From Rutidosis leptorrhynchoides (lineage: Eukaryota; Streptophyta; Magnoliopsida; Asterales; Asteraceae): a DNA stretch of 64,000 nucleotides. Below the pieces are notes generated by a model that was not told the origin of the DNA, made no database searches, and saw only the letters and a program-made list of their open reading frames with translations. The stretch spans positions 184,104,001 to 184,168,000 of the forward strand of contig NC_092333.1 of the NCBI RefSeq assembly GCF_046630445.1, read 5' to 3'. Positions 26,088 to 37,727 of this stretch are shown here, piece by piece; the first letter of the stretch is position 1; each line of letters begins with the position of its first letter. The translations under genes and the position numbers were made by a program.

Positions 26088-27687
26088 AAAGACCTAGCCC
26101 TTTAGCGTTCACGTACATGCCAAGTAAGTGTGGAACTGTACATGTGTAAATATGGTTTTACATATCAACACACAAAAAAACAACTGCAGTACTAAAAACT
26201 ATTAACACCATATATTAACTTTTGCAAAACAAAACAGGCACCAGAGGACTGGTATTTTCAGCCTACAACGAAAACAAAACCTCATTGAAACAAATACATA
26301 AAGTAAATAAGTGGTTCGCTTTCACATTTATCGCCCATAGATTTTAAAGTTGGAGCATTAGCAGGCCTGTGACCACCAGCAGTGTTAACAGCTTCGGCAG
26401 AAGCATGAACAAAAGCAACATCTCCAGCAGCATTAGCAGCGGCGACAACATTGTGTTGGTGTGACTAGTGACGTTTATGTAAATAAGTAAATGTATGACA
26501 CAAACTCACTTAAAATTAGCAGAGGGATATACTGATACAATCATCGCATTATTACCTAACTAAAGTATGGAAAATGGAAAATTATAATACTAATGTAAAC
26601 AACTATAGTAAAATGACCAATTGACTCACATATACCATATACCATAAACAATATTTACCATACTCATCTATGTTCAACAACAAACATTATGAATTCAAAA
26701 ACGAAATAGGCAACAACATCAAATATAAGGAAAAATATTACCTTATTGTTGGTTAGCATCCATCCATTGTTATTATTAACCTCGTTTAACTTCCTCAAAA
26801 AAAGTACATGCCTTCATAAACAACCACATCAATTAACATACTAATTTTCAAACAAATACTTACATAAATCAACACAAAATCAAAAAATACTATTACTGGA
26901 CTATACCAGAACTTGATCACAACAATTAGGGTGTTCATCCGATTCCGTTGGTAAAGGCTATCTGAACACCTTCTTTTGTTATAACTAAAATGTATAACAA
27001 TTATTTAAACAATAAAACCGTAAATATATTAGAAGTTACAAATTTAAAATTACTGGGTAAACTTCTGTACCTTATAAGTCGAAACCCTAATCAGCCTTTA
27101 AAGATGACGACCCAGATTTAGGACTGTGTTAGTACGAATTATGAGTGTAAATCACAACAGACATGTCGACAAAATTATAAACTAATCACCACAGAATCGC
27201 AAAATAAAAAGAATACCGATAGATATCATGGTTTGAAAATGACGATGATGAAAGTGATTTGGATCTGGATCAGGCCGGTTAACATACGACCACCACCGGA
27301 GTCCTCCTAATCGATCATATGCAACTGTCGGACAACACATTCGATTAGAGATACCGTTCGCTCATCGGAGTTGTAATACTAATTTGAAGATGACGATGAT
27401 GAAAGTGATTTTGGATCTGGATCTGGACGGATAACATACGACCACCACCGGTGACCTCCTAATCGAGCATATGCAACCGTCGGTCAGATTCGATTAGAGA
27501 CACCGTTCGCTCGCCGGATTCGATGAAAAGTAGGTGAACATTGATGAGAAGTAGGTGAAGATTACAGTTTTGAGGAGGAATCACGTGATGTGAAGAGAAT
27601 TGTTGAAGCTGTGTTGAGGAGAAACTTGTAAAATAACGTTATTGACCATGTGAACAGTACCATCTCATGCTAATTAGTATTAGTTGA
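26088..27687. other. Right part of H1, with a 150-bp duplication
   Basis: It begins with the AAAGA TSD. An Ala-rich minus-strand reading (around 26340-26450, ...VAAANAAGDVAFVHASAEA) may be a captured exon but has no recognised domain. At 27235-27384 and 27385-27530 lies a tandem duplication of about 150 bp (ACATACGACCACCACCGG in both), with several differences. Otherwise no genes. Confidence 0.5.
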
Positions 27688-27690
27688 TAA

Positions 27691-28403
27691 CTAGTGTTTG
27701 GGGGGGGGGGGGGGGGTTGCGTTGCAGTGCCGTTTTGTAGACATTTTTGCGCAATGTGATGAAGTCGTTGTTGGCGAAAGTGTAGGAAAAATTGCAGGGA
27801 AAAAGAAGGGGGAAAAAAGTCTTTATCATCTTTTTTTTTTTTTTTTTTTGAAGAAAATTAGGTTAAAAAAAGGGGCCAACGTCCTTATGCATTCCTTTAG
27901 TAAATTTTTTAGAGGAGAATGAGAGGGACAATTTTTTTTTTTTAAAAAAGAAGAAAATTTAGTGTTGATGAATAGTGCAGTACTCCTTGTGGGTACAACT
28001 TCCTTCTGCACAACGTACAAGTCATTAAAGCGCAAAATGTTTCGCTTTCGATGAATAGTAAGTGAATAGTAGCCAACTTTGGAAATTAGTATATAGGTAT
28101 GGCGAAAGTGTAGGGAAAAAAAAGGGGAAAAAAAGTCTTTATCGTCTTGTTTTTTTGAAGAAAATTAGGTTAAAAACAAGGGCCAACGTCCTTATCCAGT
28201 CCTTCAGTAAAATTTTTAGGGGAGAATGAGAGGGACAATTTAAAAATAAAAATAAAAATAAAAATTACTGTAGATGAATAGTGCAATACTCCTTGTGGGT
28301 ACAACTTCCTTATGCACAACGTACAAGTCATTAAAGCACAAAATGTGTCGCTTTCGATGAATAGTAAGTGAATAGTAGCCAACTTTGGAAATTAGTATAT
28401 AGG
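27691..28403 (-). mobile_element. Helitron-like element H2 with duplicated body
   Basis: The minus-strand 3' end is CTAG at 27694-27691, next to A at 27690. The 5' end on the right reads CCTATATACTAATTTCC, close to the usual TCTATA..CTAATT start. The body is a tandem duplication with a period of 328 bp (27773-28100 and 28101-28403), each copy ending in the 5'-terminus-like ATTAGTATATAGGTAT. A run of 17 G lies beside the 3' end, where a hairpin would be expected. No coding capacity. Confidence 0.5.
27700..27716 (+). repeat. G17 homopolymer
   Basis: Seventeen consecutive G, able to form a quadruplex. Its length may be unreliable in assembly. Confidence 0.9.
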
Positions 28404-28408
28404 TATAA

Positions 28409-29129
28409 CTAGTCCGGACCGACCCGCGCGTTGCGGCGGGGGCTTTCGGGCTGCGTATTCATATTTAAAGTAGCGTTGTGTATTTACAGAGGGGAACACG
28501 GCCCATGTGTTAAGCGCCATTTTAGATGTCCTTATGTTAAGCATTTTTTAAAAAGTACCCGTTTCGAACGTAGTTAGTTTTGTTTTGTTCAATAAATTTT
28601 TTCGAGTGTAACGGTGCTGTCGGAAAAATTTAACTCGCGGCGAGCAGAAAGATACGGGCTGTCGTTGTGTTTAGCGTTTTTTTAAAAGTATCCGTTTCGA
28701 ACGTGGTTAGTTTTGTTTTGCTCATAAAAGTATTTCGTGTCTGACGCTGCCGTCGAAAAAATATAACTCGTGGGGAGTGGGAAGATACGGGTTGTCGTTG
28801 TGTTTAGCATTTTTTAAAAAATTGTTCGTTTCGCGTATAGTTAGTCCCGTTGGGTTCTTAAGATTTTTCCGAATTGAACGGTGGTCTCGGAAAAATTTAA
28901 CTCGAACTGAGCGAGAGATAGGGACCGTTATAAATTCGGGTGGAATTAGTTTATTTATTTTAATAAAACTATATATTTACAATTTTAACCCATGAAAAGT
29001 GTAAACTTGAGGGGCCGTTGTGTAAATATAGTCGAACTTGAGGGACCGTTTGTAATGTGAACGTAAACTCAAAACGACAATACGTTATAACTAAAACTAC
29101 ACACTTCTCCACCTCTTTTAGTATATAAA
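28409..29129 (-). mobile_element. Helitron-like element H3
   Basis: The minus-strand 3' end is CTAG (28412-28409) after a GC-rich hairpin (CCCGC.../...GGCGGG, around 28422-28440), with A at 28408. The right end, read on minus, starts TTTATATACTAAAAGAGG, near the Helitron 5' consensus. It is about 720 bp and non-coding, and includes three tandem copies of a 133-bp unit (28541-28925). It abuts H2 with four bases between. Confidence 0.55.
28541..28925. repeat. 133-bp minisatellite in H3, about three copies
   Basis: Units start at about 28541, 28674 and 28807 and share CGTTTCG, AGTTAGT, TCGGAAAAATTTAACTCG and AGATACGGG with variants. Confidence 0.8.
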
Positions 29130-29135
29130 GTAAAG

Positions 29136-29190
29136 TATAATATAATATAATATAATATAATATAATATAATATAATATAATATAATATAA
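29136..29190. repeat. (TATAA)n microsatellite
   Basis: About eleven pentanucleotide units, followed by TAATAATAATAA. Confidence 0.97.
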
Positions 29191-29207
29191 TAATAATAAT
29201 AAGGGTT

Positions 29208-29488
29208 TGGGTTAATGTGAACTTTCCTAATATTCCTTCTTGGGCCATTGTATCAAATTGGGTCGATGATTGGGATGCCCGTATTCTCATTAAAAATCGG
29301 GTTTATGTTATTTTTGGCTTGTTTGTGGGTGATTTGGAGATAATGTAATGGAATAGTTTTTTCAGAGGATAAGCTCAAAAAAGACAAATTGTTTGATCTA
29401 TTTCTTAGTTTTGGTTGTTTGATAGGAGTAACGATGGTATTAATTCGTACAATTGACTTGTCATGTCATTGTAATTGTATGTCGTTTC
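29208..29488 (+). pseudogene. LINE reverse-transcriptase C-terminal remnant
   Basis: Plus-strand reading gives WVNVNFPNIPSW and WVDDWDARILIKNRVYVIF, then after a shift WVIWR, NGIVFSEDKLKKDKLFDL and SFGCL. This is the pattern of the C-terminal zinc-binding (zf-RVT) region of plant L1-type LINEs: a tryptophan-rich helix, a VF box, and an L/I-rich LFD..SF segment. The frame has at least one shift and several stops. The 3' end of the LINE is found 30 kb away at 60237-60294, across the inserted copia element. Identification rests on remembered family patterns. Confidence 0.5.
29484..29488. repeat. Candidate TSD GTTTC of copia element C (left)
   Basis: GTTTC recurs at 60237-60241 right after the 3' LTR of C. 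Joining the two sides gives a normal-looking LINE 3' end. The LTR would then begin TTTG and not TG, so the exact edge is uncertain by a few bases. Confidence 0.45.
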
Positions 29489-29761
29489 TTTGTTTTTGTT
29501 AAAATATATATCTAATCTAGCATGGAATATGAATTTCTTTGTTACTTATTGTGTTGGTGTGTTTCAGGTTTATTAGAGTTGATCAAATGCTTTTGCTTAT
29601 GGTGTTTTTATCTTCTGGAATGTTAGTGATTATTTGAAGATCTTAGTGTCAAGTTGTAGCAGATTGGGCTTGGATCAATTTTATCTTCATGGACTGCTGG
29701 ACAAGACTTCTTTTTATTGGCATATTGGCCCATTGTTGGTGTTAGGCCCATCTCTATGAGC

Positions 29762-29766
29762 CTTAT
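29762..29766. repeat. Target-site duplication CTTAT of element B (left)
   Basis: CTTAT recurs at 54529-54533, directly after the right LTR of B. Confidence 0.9.
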
Positions 29767-32700
29767 TGTGATGCCCCGTACAAAACCATCGTGTACGGAC
29801 CATCAACAACAGGATCATTACAAGGTCAAACACTATATGCGTTTTCAAAACAAGTTTGCATTCAAGGTAAAAGCTGACGTCATAACCAACGCCAATTGTT
29901 TTAAAATCAAAGTATGCTTCAATGAACAGAAGCAAATATAATAGTACGTGACCCTTAGGTCGTTACAAATCATAGTTTCAAATGTATTAAAGTTTGAATG
30001 CAAGATAAAGTAGTTCATGCGGTGATAACACTAGAGCAGCGGGTGTCTACGGCAAGACTAGTACACAGTGGAAGCAACCTTAAGCACCTGAGAAAAACAT
30101 GCTTAAAAACATCAACACAAAGGTTGGTGAGCTATAGTTTAAGTATAACAGTATGTAAGGTAGGCCACGAGATTTCAGTGCTACAAAGAGCGTTTCAAAA
30201 CAGTATGTTAAAGTATATGCTTAACCGTGGGCACTTGGTAACTAACTTAACGTTTATACCCCCTGAAAGTACACTTGGAAAGTGCCTATGTCTACGAAGT
30301 ATTAAACACTCATTAAATGCTAGCGCGACTAGCCCGAGTGGGGATGTCAAACCCTATGGATCCATATCTAAGATTCGCGTTCACCGGTTCAAAAACCAAT
30401 GATTAAACGTTACCGAGCTAAAGGGAATGTTTATGCCGTTGTATAACCCACACATATATAAGTTTAAGTACTCGTGCCTAGTATGTAAAAATAAAATGCG
30501 CATGTATTCTCAGTTCCCAAAATAGTTAAAGTAAAAAGGGAATGCTATAACTCACAATGATAAAGTAGCGGTAAAGTATGACTCGAGAAATAAGCAAGTG
30601 TGTAGGTCCGGAAAGTCCTCAACCTAAGTCAAATAGTACTAAGTTAGTAAATCGTCCGAATAGGTTTAAATGTACGTAAATAAGGTCTTAAGGGTCATCA
30701 TCATTCATCATTAAACAAAAGGTGTAAAGTAAGTTTCGTTTATGAAGGTAGTTTAAAACAAAGGCTGACTTTGATCAGTCACCACGGGCTCAATACCTAC
30801 TGAAATAAGGTGAGACTAGTGATATTGGCTCCGTATGTGAGTCCTTTAGTTGTGGTAACTATCCCAGAAGCAAACTCGTCTTTGTTTGACCGTGGCGACG
30901 GTCTAAGTGCGAGTAGGTCAGAATTTTCAGCACAACGTTAAAAGGACATAGGGACGATCGGAGGGCCATAAATCCTAAACCGTAACTCGGATTAAGACGA
31001 GTCCTAAATGAAAAGTTATCTAATCGAACAGAGCTATCTGAAAATCAACTTTACATTAGCCCAGGTCGTATAGGTCAGACACATAAATAGTAAAACAGTA
31101 GGGTCAGTAGGTTTCGGTGGTTCTTGGTGCTCGATGCTTATCATGGTTCTCATCCTTGATGCATATAGCTTCAAGTGTACAACTCGTTGATGTGTTTGCA
31201 TCATTTTCACCAAGGTTTAACCATCATAACCTAAGTGTAAGTCTAAGACATGAAGCACAACTCATTTAAGTGTTGCAAGTGTTTTGATGAACCAAAGTTA
31301 CATCAAAGTCTTAGATTTAACACATACATGAAATATAAAAGTAATATTAACCAAGTTTTGACTATTATGACACAAGTGTAAGTCTAAGACATGTAGCACA
31401 ACTCACTTAAGAGTTGTATGAAGTTTGATGAACCAAAGTTACATCAAGGTCTTAGATCTAACACATACATGAACTTTAAAACTAATAATAAGTTACAAAC
31501 TTGAAAGTGAACTTATAAAATCATGATCTTAAGTTGTAGAACATAGTTCTTAGTTAGATCTTGAAGATCCTAGACCCAAAAGTCTAGATCCAACATAAGT
31601 GTACCAAGTTATAATTAAAGAAAGCTTACTTACATGTTCTTGAACTTTCAAAGTTAACTTTTAGTTCAAGATTAATGAGATCAAGACTAACTTGTAATAC
31701 TTGACCATTTAAACCAACAAACATGAAATTAAAGTGCATAATACAATGAAATAAACTAAATAAGCAAGTAAATAAGTTCATGGGTGGTTCATACTTTAAA
31801 GATTCAAACCAAAGTTTGATCTTTAAGAATGTAAACTTTAAGTTTACAAACATGACTTACAAGTAATGATTTCCAACACATGAACTTACAATCTTTTGAA
31901 ACAACATATGTAGAACATAAACTAGTAAGTTTAGTTCTTGTGTGTTCTTGAAATTACAAGATAAAATGAAGAATCAAACTAGAAAGTTTGGTTCTTAGTA
32001 ACTAGTAAAGAATAACAACAACAAAGTAAGTACTCAACAACAACATGAAACAAGTAACAACACAACAAAGAATGATGATGATTTGTGTTGTTGGTTTCGG
32101 TTTTTGTAAATAAAAAAAGAAGAAGAAATAAACTTGTAAACTAGTAAGTAAACAACTAAGAACAAGTAACAAAGTAAGTAAACAACAATAACAACAACTA
32201 GTAAGTATTTAAACATTAAACAAGATCAAGTGATGATGATGATGGGGTGTTGGTTTACGGTTTTACAAGAGAAAAGAAGGAAGAACACAAGCTTGTTACT
32301 TACAAATTAGAGAACAAAATGAGAGAAAAGCTTGAGAGAGAAATGCAAGTAAGTGTGTGTGTTTCAAATGAGAGGAATGTGAGTGAGTAAGTAATGAAAA
32401 ATGAAAACAAAACTCCCCTTATACACTACAAGGCAGACGGCCAAAAGAGGAATCAAGGGGGAGGCAATTGTCTACTAGTTCTTCATGTGTTAAAGCTTAA
32501 AAGGTGGTTACAAGAGGTGCATGCATGGGGATTGTGTTGTAAATAGATTCCTCATGTATAAAACTAGCTAGTTGTAACTAAATGTGATACTTACATGTAA
32601 GAATGGGCTAGTTAATCCATAAAAGAGGTAGGGTGGGCTTATAAGGTCTAATAATACTAAAGAAAGCCCAAGTTCAAGTGATTAACAAATTAAGTCCAAC

Positions 32701-32951
32701 AAAAGCCTAAGTAATTAACTAGAAATCTTAGTTAATTAAAATGATTAATAAAACTTAATCATGAATGTAAATAATATCTGAAAATATTATTCATGAAAGT
32801 TTCGTGTGTCACAAAGACGTTTCGGGCATTCAAAGTCATGTATGATCAATCATGGTAATGAGTAAATGTAATAACATACATTTAATAAATCACAAGTATT
32901 AATAATAACAATTATTAATAAATAAACGTTGGAAAATCCAAGGTCGTTACA
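29767..32951 (-). repeat. 3' LTR of element B
   Basis: Plus strand begins TGTGATGCC and ends CGTTACA. It contains the shared LTR words GCATGTATTCTCAG (30502) and ACAAAGGTTGGTGAG (30117), and a short duplicated stretch (31200-31480) with AAGTCTAAGACATG twice. Confidence 0.95.
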
Positions 32952-32968
32952 TTACCCACCTTTTAAAG
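32952..32968 (-). other. Polypurine tract of element B
   Basis: Minus strand AAAAGGTGGGTAA, next to the 3' LTR. It is preceded by the ATTTCGGGACGAAATTT box typical of chromovirus pol ends and shared with the LARDs. Confidence 0.8.
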
Positions 32969-32986
32969 AAAATTTCGTCCCGAAAT

Positions 32987-35962
32987 TTAAGCTGAGGTAG
33001 ATGGAGGAGTTGGGAAAAGGTGAGGATACTTCCGCATCATTTGATCCTCTCGCTCCCAAGTAAATTCAGGTCCTCGTTTGGCATTCCATCGTACTCGGAC
33101 GATCGGAATCTTGTTGCGTTTCAAAGTCTTAATCTCACGATCCATAATTTCAACAGGTTCTTCCACAAAGTGGAGTTTGTCGTCAATCGTAAGTTCTTCC
33201 AATGGTATGATAAGTTCGGGTGCAGCTAGACACTTCTTCAAGTTTGACACGTGGAAGGTAGGATGAACTGAGCTCAATTGAGCTGGAAGATCTAAACGGT
33301 ATGCAACGGGTCTAACACGTTCCAAGATTTCAAAAGGACCAATGTATCGTAGGTTCAACTTTCCACGTTTTCCCAAACGAATCACACCTTTCCAAGGTGC
33401 AACCTTCAACATTACACGGTGACCGACGTTGAATTCAAAGTCTTTACGTTTACGGTCTGCATAACTCTTTTGACGATCGCGGGCAGTCTTAAGTCTAGCT
33501 TGAATCTGAGCAATCTTCTCCGTTGTTTCATGGACTACCTCGGGTCCGGTGATTTGCTTTTCGCCTACTTCGGCCCAACAAATAGGAGATCGGCACTTAC
33601 GGCCATATAATGCTTCAAAAGGTGCGGCATTAATGCTTGAGTGATAACTGTTGTTGTACGAGAATTCGGCTAACGGCAAATGCCTTTCCCAAGCCTTTCC
33701 AAAATCAATGACACATGCACGCAACATGTCCTCCAAGGTCTGAATCATTCGTTCACTTTGCCCGTCAGTCTGAGGGTGATAAGCAGTACTCATGTCAAGA
33801 CGAGTTCCCATGGCTTCTTGCAAAGAACGCCAAAATCTAGAAGCAAAACGGGGATCGCGATCGGAGATGATCGATAAAGGCACACCGTGAAGAGATACAA
33901 CCTCTTTAATGTAAAGTTGAGCAAGTCTCTCCATCGTATCTGTTTCTTTCATCGCTAAGAAATGTGCAGATTTAGTAAGGTGGTCAACAATAACCCAAAT
34001 GGTATCGTATCCACCCACCGTCTTTGGCAGCTTGGTAATGAAATCCATTGTGATCCTTTCCCACTTCCATTATGGGATTTCCAGTTGTTGGAGTAACCCA
34101 GAAGGTCTCTGATGCTCGGCTTTAACCTTCGAGCAAGTCAAACACTTACCAACATAAGTCGCAACGTCCTTCTTAAGATTCGGCCACCAATACTGTTCTT
34201 TAAGGTCGTGGTACATTTTTCCCACTCCAGGATGGATCGAATATCTCGATTTGTGTGCTTCATCAAGTATAAGGTTCCGTAGATCTCCATAAAGAGGTAC
34301 CCAAATTCTTCCGGCATAATATCGGAGTCCAGACTCCCTAACCTCGAATCGAGAGACAAGTATGTTCAAATGTTCATGAGTTATATTCTCCTTCTTGAAA
34401 GCCTCATCTTGGGCTACTATGATCTAGCTGTTGAGGTTCGAATGAATGGTGATGTTCAGAGCCCTAACACGAAGAGGTGTCGTCCTCTCCTTTCGGCTTA
34501 AAGCGTCAGCTACAACATTGGCCTTGCCAGGGTGATAACGGAGTTTACAATCGTAGTCATTGAGCATCTCAATCCATCGAAGCTGTCTCATATTCAGTTG
34601 CTTCTGATCGAATATATGTTGGAGACTCTTGTGATCGGTGAAGATAGTGCTCTTTGTTCTATACAAATAATGTCTCCATAATTTGAGCGCAAAGACCACG
34701 GCTCCAAGTTTGAGATCGTGAGTAGTGTAGTTTCATTCGTGAATCTTCAGTTGACGAGAAGCATAGGCAATAACCTTTGATCATTGCATCAGTACACAAC
34801 CAAAACCACTTTTCGAAGCATCGCAATAAACAACGAAATCGTCACTGCCTTTGGGAAGTGATAAGATAGGTGCGGTGGTTAACTTCTTCTTCAAAGTTTG
34901 AAATGCTGATTCGTGTGCGGGTTCCCAAATGAACTTCTTCCCTTTATGAGTCAGCGCGGTCAAAGGACGCGCAATCAGAGAGAAACCTTCGATAAACCTT
35001 TGGTAATAACCGGCGAGACCTAGGAATTGGCGAATATGCGTCGGAGTAGTGGGGGTCTCCTACTTACTGATAGCTTCAATCTTGGCGGGATCAACTTTGA
35101 TACCCTGGTCGCTCACAACATGACCCAGAACCTGGACTTCCTTCAACCAAAATTCACACTTGGAGGATTTGGCGTAAAGTTGCTCTTGCCTCAAGAGTTC
35201 AAGTACTAGTCGGAGGTGTTGCTCATGCTCTTCTTTGCTTTTAGTGTAGATGAGGATATCATCTATGAAGACGATAACAAACTTATCCAAGTATGGCTTG
35301 CAGACACGATTCATGAGATCCATGAACACGGCAGGTGCATTTGTCAAACCGAATGGCATCACGAGAAACTTATAATGACCATAACGGGTTCTGAACGCAG
35401 TCTTCATTACATCACTTTCTTTCACCCTCAACTGGTGATAACCGGATCGCAAATCGATCTTTGAGTAAACATTCGATCCTTATAGTTGATCAAAAAGATC
35501 GTCAATGAGGGGAAGAGGATACCGATTCTTGATCGTCAATTTGTTGAGTTCACGGTAGTCGATACACATACGGAAGGATCCATCCTTCTTCTTCACAAAC
35601 AACACAGGTGCGCCCCAAGGCGAGAAACTTGGTTGGATAAATCCACGGTCTAACAGCTCTTGTAGTTGGCTCTGTAATTCTTGCATCTCAGAAGGTGCGA
35701 GTCTATAAGGTGCGCGAGCTACAGGTGCAGCTCCTGGCATTAAGTTGATCTGAAACTCTACTGCTCTCGGCGACGGTAATCCAGGCAATTCTTCAGGGAA
35801 GACATCGGAAAATTCGTTCACAATTCGAACGTCGTTCACATTCTTCACTTCGATTTCTACCGTTTTCACATGTGCTAGGACAGCAAGACGTCCCTTCTTC
35901 ATGATCTTTTGCGCTTTCACGCAACTAATGAGGTTCAGCTTCGAGGTACATCTCTCTTCCTA
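32987..35962 (-). pseudogene. Element B pol: RT, RNase H, integrase, chromodomain
   Basis: All pieces lie in one minus-strand frame, interrupted by stops at 35960, 35480, 35060, 34781, 34733, 34424 and 34070. Motifs: RT with [19 protein letters not shown] and the intact catalytic [10 protein letters not shown]; RNase H with YCDASKSGFGCVLMQ and [12 protein letters not shown]; integrase zinc finger complete (H...H, CLTCSK); integrase core complete ([22 protein letters not shown]); [19 protein letters not shown]; chromodomain [16 protein letters not shown] with MMRKYPHLF near the end. The last 353 codons (32987-34048) are fully open. Every stop is compatible with one C-to-T or G-to-A change, and no indel is needed. 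Confidence 0.95.
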
Positions 35963-37428
35963 GATGATCAGTGGCTCACCGTCTCCTTGTGGTATACGAA
36001 GTGCTTTATCTCCACAGATAATATCGGCCCTTATCTTGCTCAACCAATCCATACCGACGATCACGTCAAAACTTCCCAATTTGATGGGTATCAAATCAAT
36101 TTCGAAATCTGCACCAGCTATGTTGATAATAGCTCCTCGACTAATATGGTCAACTTTCTCAAGTTTTCCATTGGCGACCTCGACAAGCATACTCTCTTTT
36201 AACGGGACTAATGACCAATTAATCTTATCGCAAAAATGTCTACATACATAACTTCTATCGGCACCAGTATCAAACAAGACAGAAGCTAAAAGATTGTTGA
36301 TAGTGAATATACCTGTCACCAAGTCGGGGTTTTCTCGGGCGTCCCTTGCATTAACGTTGAAAGCTCTACCACGGGGTGGTCCGCCATCTTTTCGCTTGTT
36401 TGGACACGCATTTCTGAAATGGCCCGTCTGCCCGCATTCGTAGCACTTTTTCGGTCCATTGGTGTTCGGCTTCCCATTCAAAGTGGTGACCTTGCAATCT
36501 TTCCCGATATGCCCAGTCCGTTGGCACTTTTCACAAACAATATTACAATACCCAGTATGGTGCTTGTAGCACCGCTTGCATTGTGGTAGGGTACCCTTGT
36601 AATTCGGGTTCGTGTTGGTGTTCGAATTGGTGTTTCCACCGTTGTTGTTTCCCCTAAAACCCTCATGTCGTTTCGCCGGGTTTTGATCATAGTTTCTTCC
36701 TTTGTTGTTATCCCATTTGCGCTTCTCGCTACTATCTGCTTCAGACTTAGTTTTCTCCGGTTCATCGATGGTGATTTGATTCATTAAAGTATACGCCATG
36801 CGCATCGATTTCGGGACATTTGGTGGCTTGGACGAGGTGACGTTTCCCTTAATGCTCTTAGAAAGTCCCCAGAAGTATCTTTCCATTCGCTTGAATTCCG
36901 GGGTGACCATTGTCGGACACATCAGGGCTAATTCCAAAAATCTCCTGTTGTAACCATCAAGGTCGTTCCCAACGGCCTTTAACTGCATAAATTCCATTTC
37001 CATCTTTTGTATCGCGGTTCTCGAACAATACTCCTCAATCATGGCACACTTAAATTCTTCCCATGGCGTAGCATACGCCTCATCAATGCCTTGTACCTGT
37101 GCCATTGTGTTCCACCACGTGAGCGCGCCGTCAGACAGCGTGCAAGAAGCAAATTTGGTTTTGCTGTCCTCCGAACAATTGCTAACTCGAATACTGATTC
37201 TGGCTTTTCGAGCCATCTAGTGAGACCAACCGGTCCCTCAGTGCCGCTGAAGTTATGTGGTTTACAGCTCTGAAATTCCTTGTAAGTACACCCATTTCGA
37301 ATGGGTTGCATAACCGGTGGTGGTGGCGGTGGAGCTTGGGGTTGCATTTCTGCAATGGCAGCGGCTACCCTTTCGGCAATCATCTCCTCGATTTGGGCGG
37401 TGGTAGGTGTTGATCGTCCGTTGGCCAT
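35963..37428 (-). pseudogene. Element B gag and protease
   Basis: It begins MANGRSTPTTAQIEEMIAER, followed by a proline run and a retrotransposon gag domain (FQSCKPHNFSGTEGPVGLTRW, GALTWWN). A frameshift of about one base near 37190 separates the first 80 codons from the rest, which is open from 37216 to 35960. CCHC knuckles are CEKCQRTGHIGKDC and CYECGQTGHFRNAC, with a further Cys/His cluster (CKRCYKHHTGYC) just before. The retropepsin site VLFDTGADRSYV is intact, with IVGMDWL downstream. The frame continues into pol after the stop at 35960, so gag and pol were one reading frame. Confidence 0.93.
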
Positions 37429-37727
37429 GGTGTTCTAAACAAAATTTTTGACTCAAGTCAAAATCCAGTATTCAAATGGTAATAATACAGTATATAGTAA
37501 CCAACATGGAATCAAAACATCACATGTTATTAAATAACGCATCTAGGTACAAATACCACAGAATCATCGTACAGTAATGCAAATAGAACATCGTGCAAGA
37601 ATTAAATAACGCAAAGTTCCATTCATTATTAATAATAAGTTTCATACATCTGAATAAGTCCGTACAATGCATAAGTGAAACATAAAACTACAACTAGATT
37701 ACATAATGAAATCTAAATACAAAAGCC

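Noticed and set aside
29998..30402. 134-codon plus-strand ORF, with a copy at 39148-39552
   Set aside because: It is antisense within the LTR of B, has no domain, and its codon pattern is not protein-like. It is open in both LTRs only because they are near-identical.
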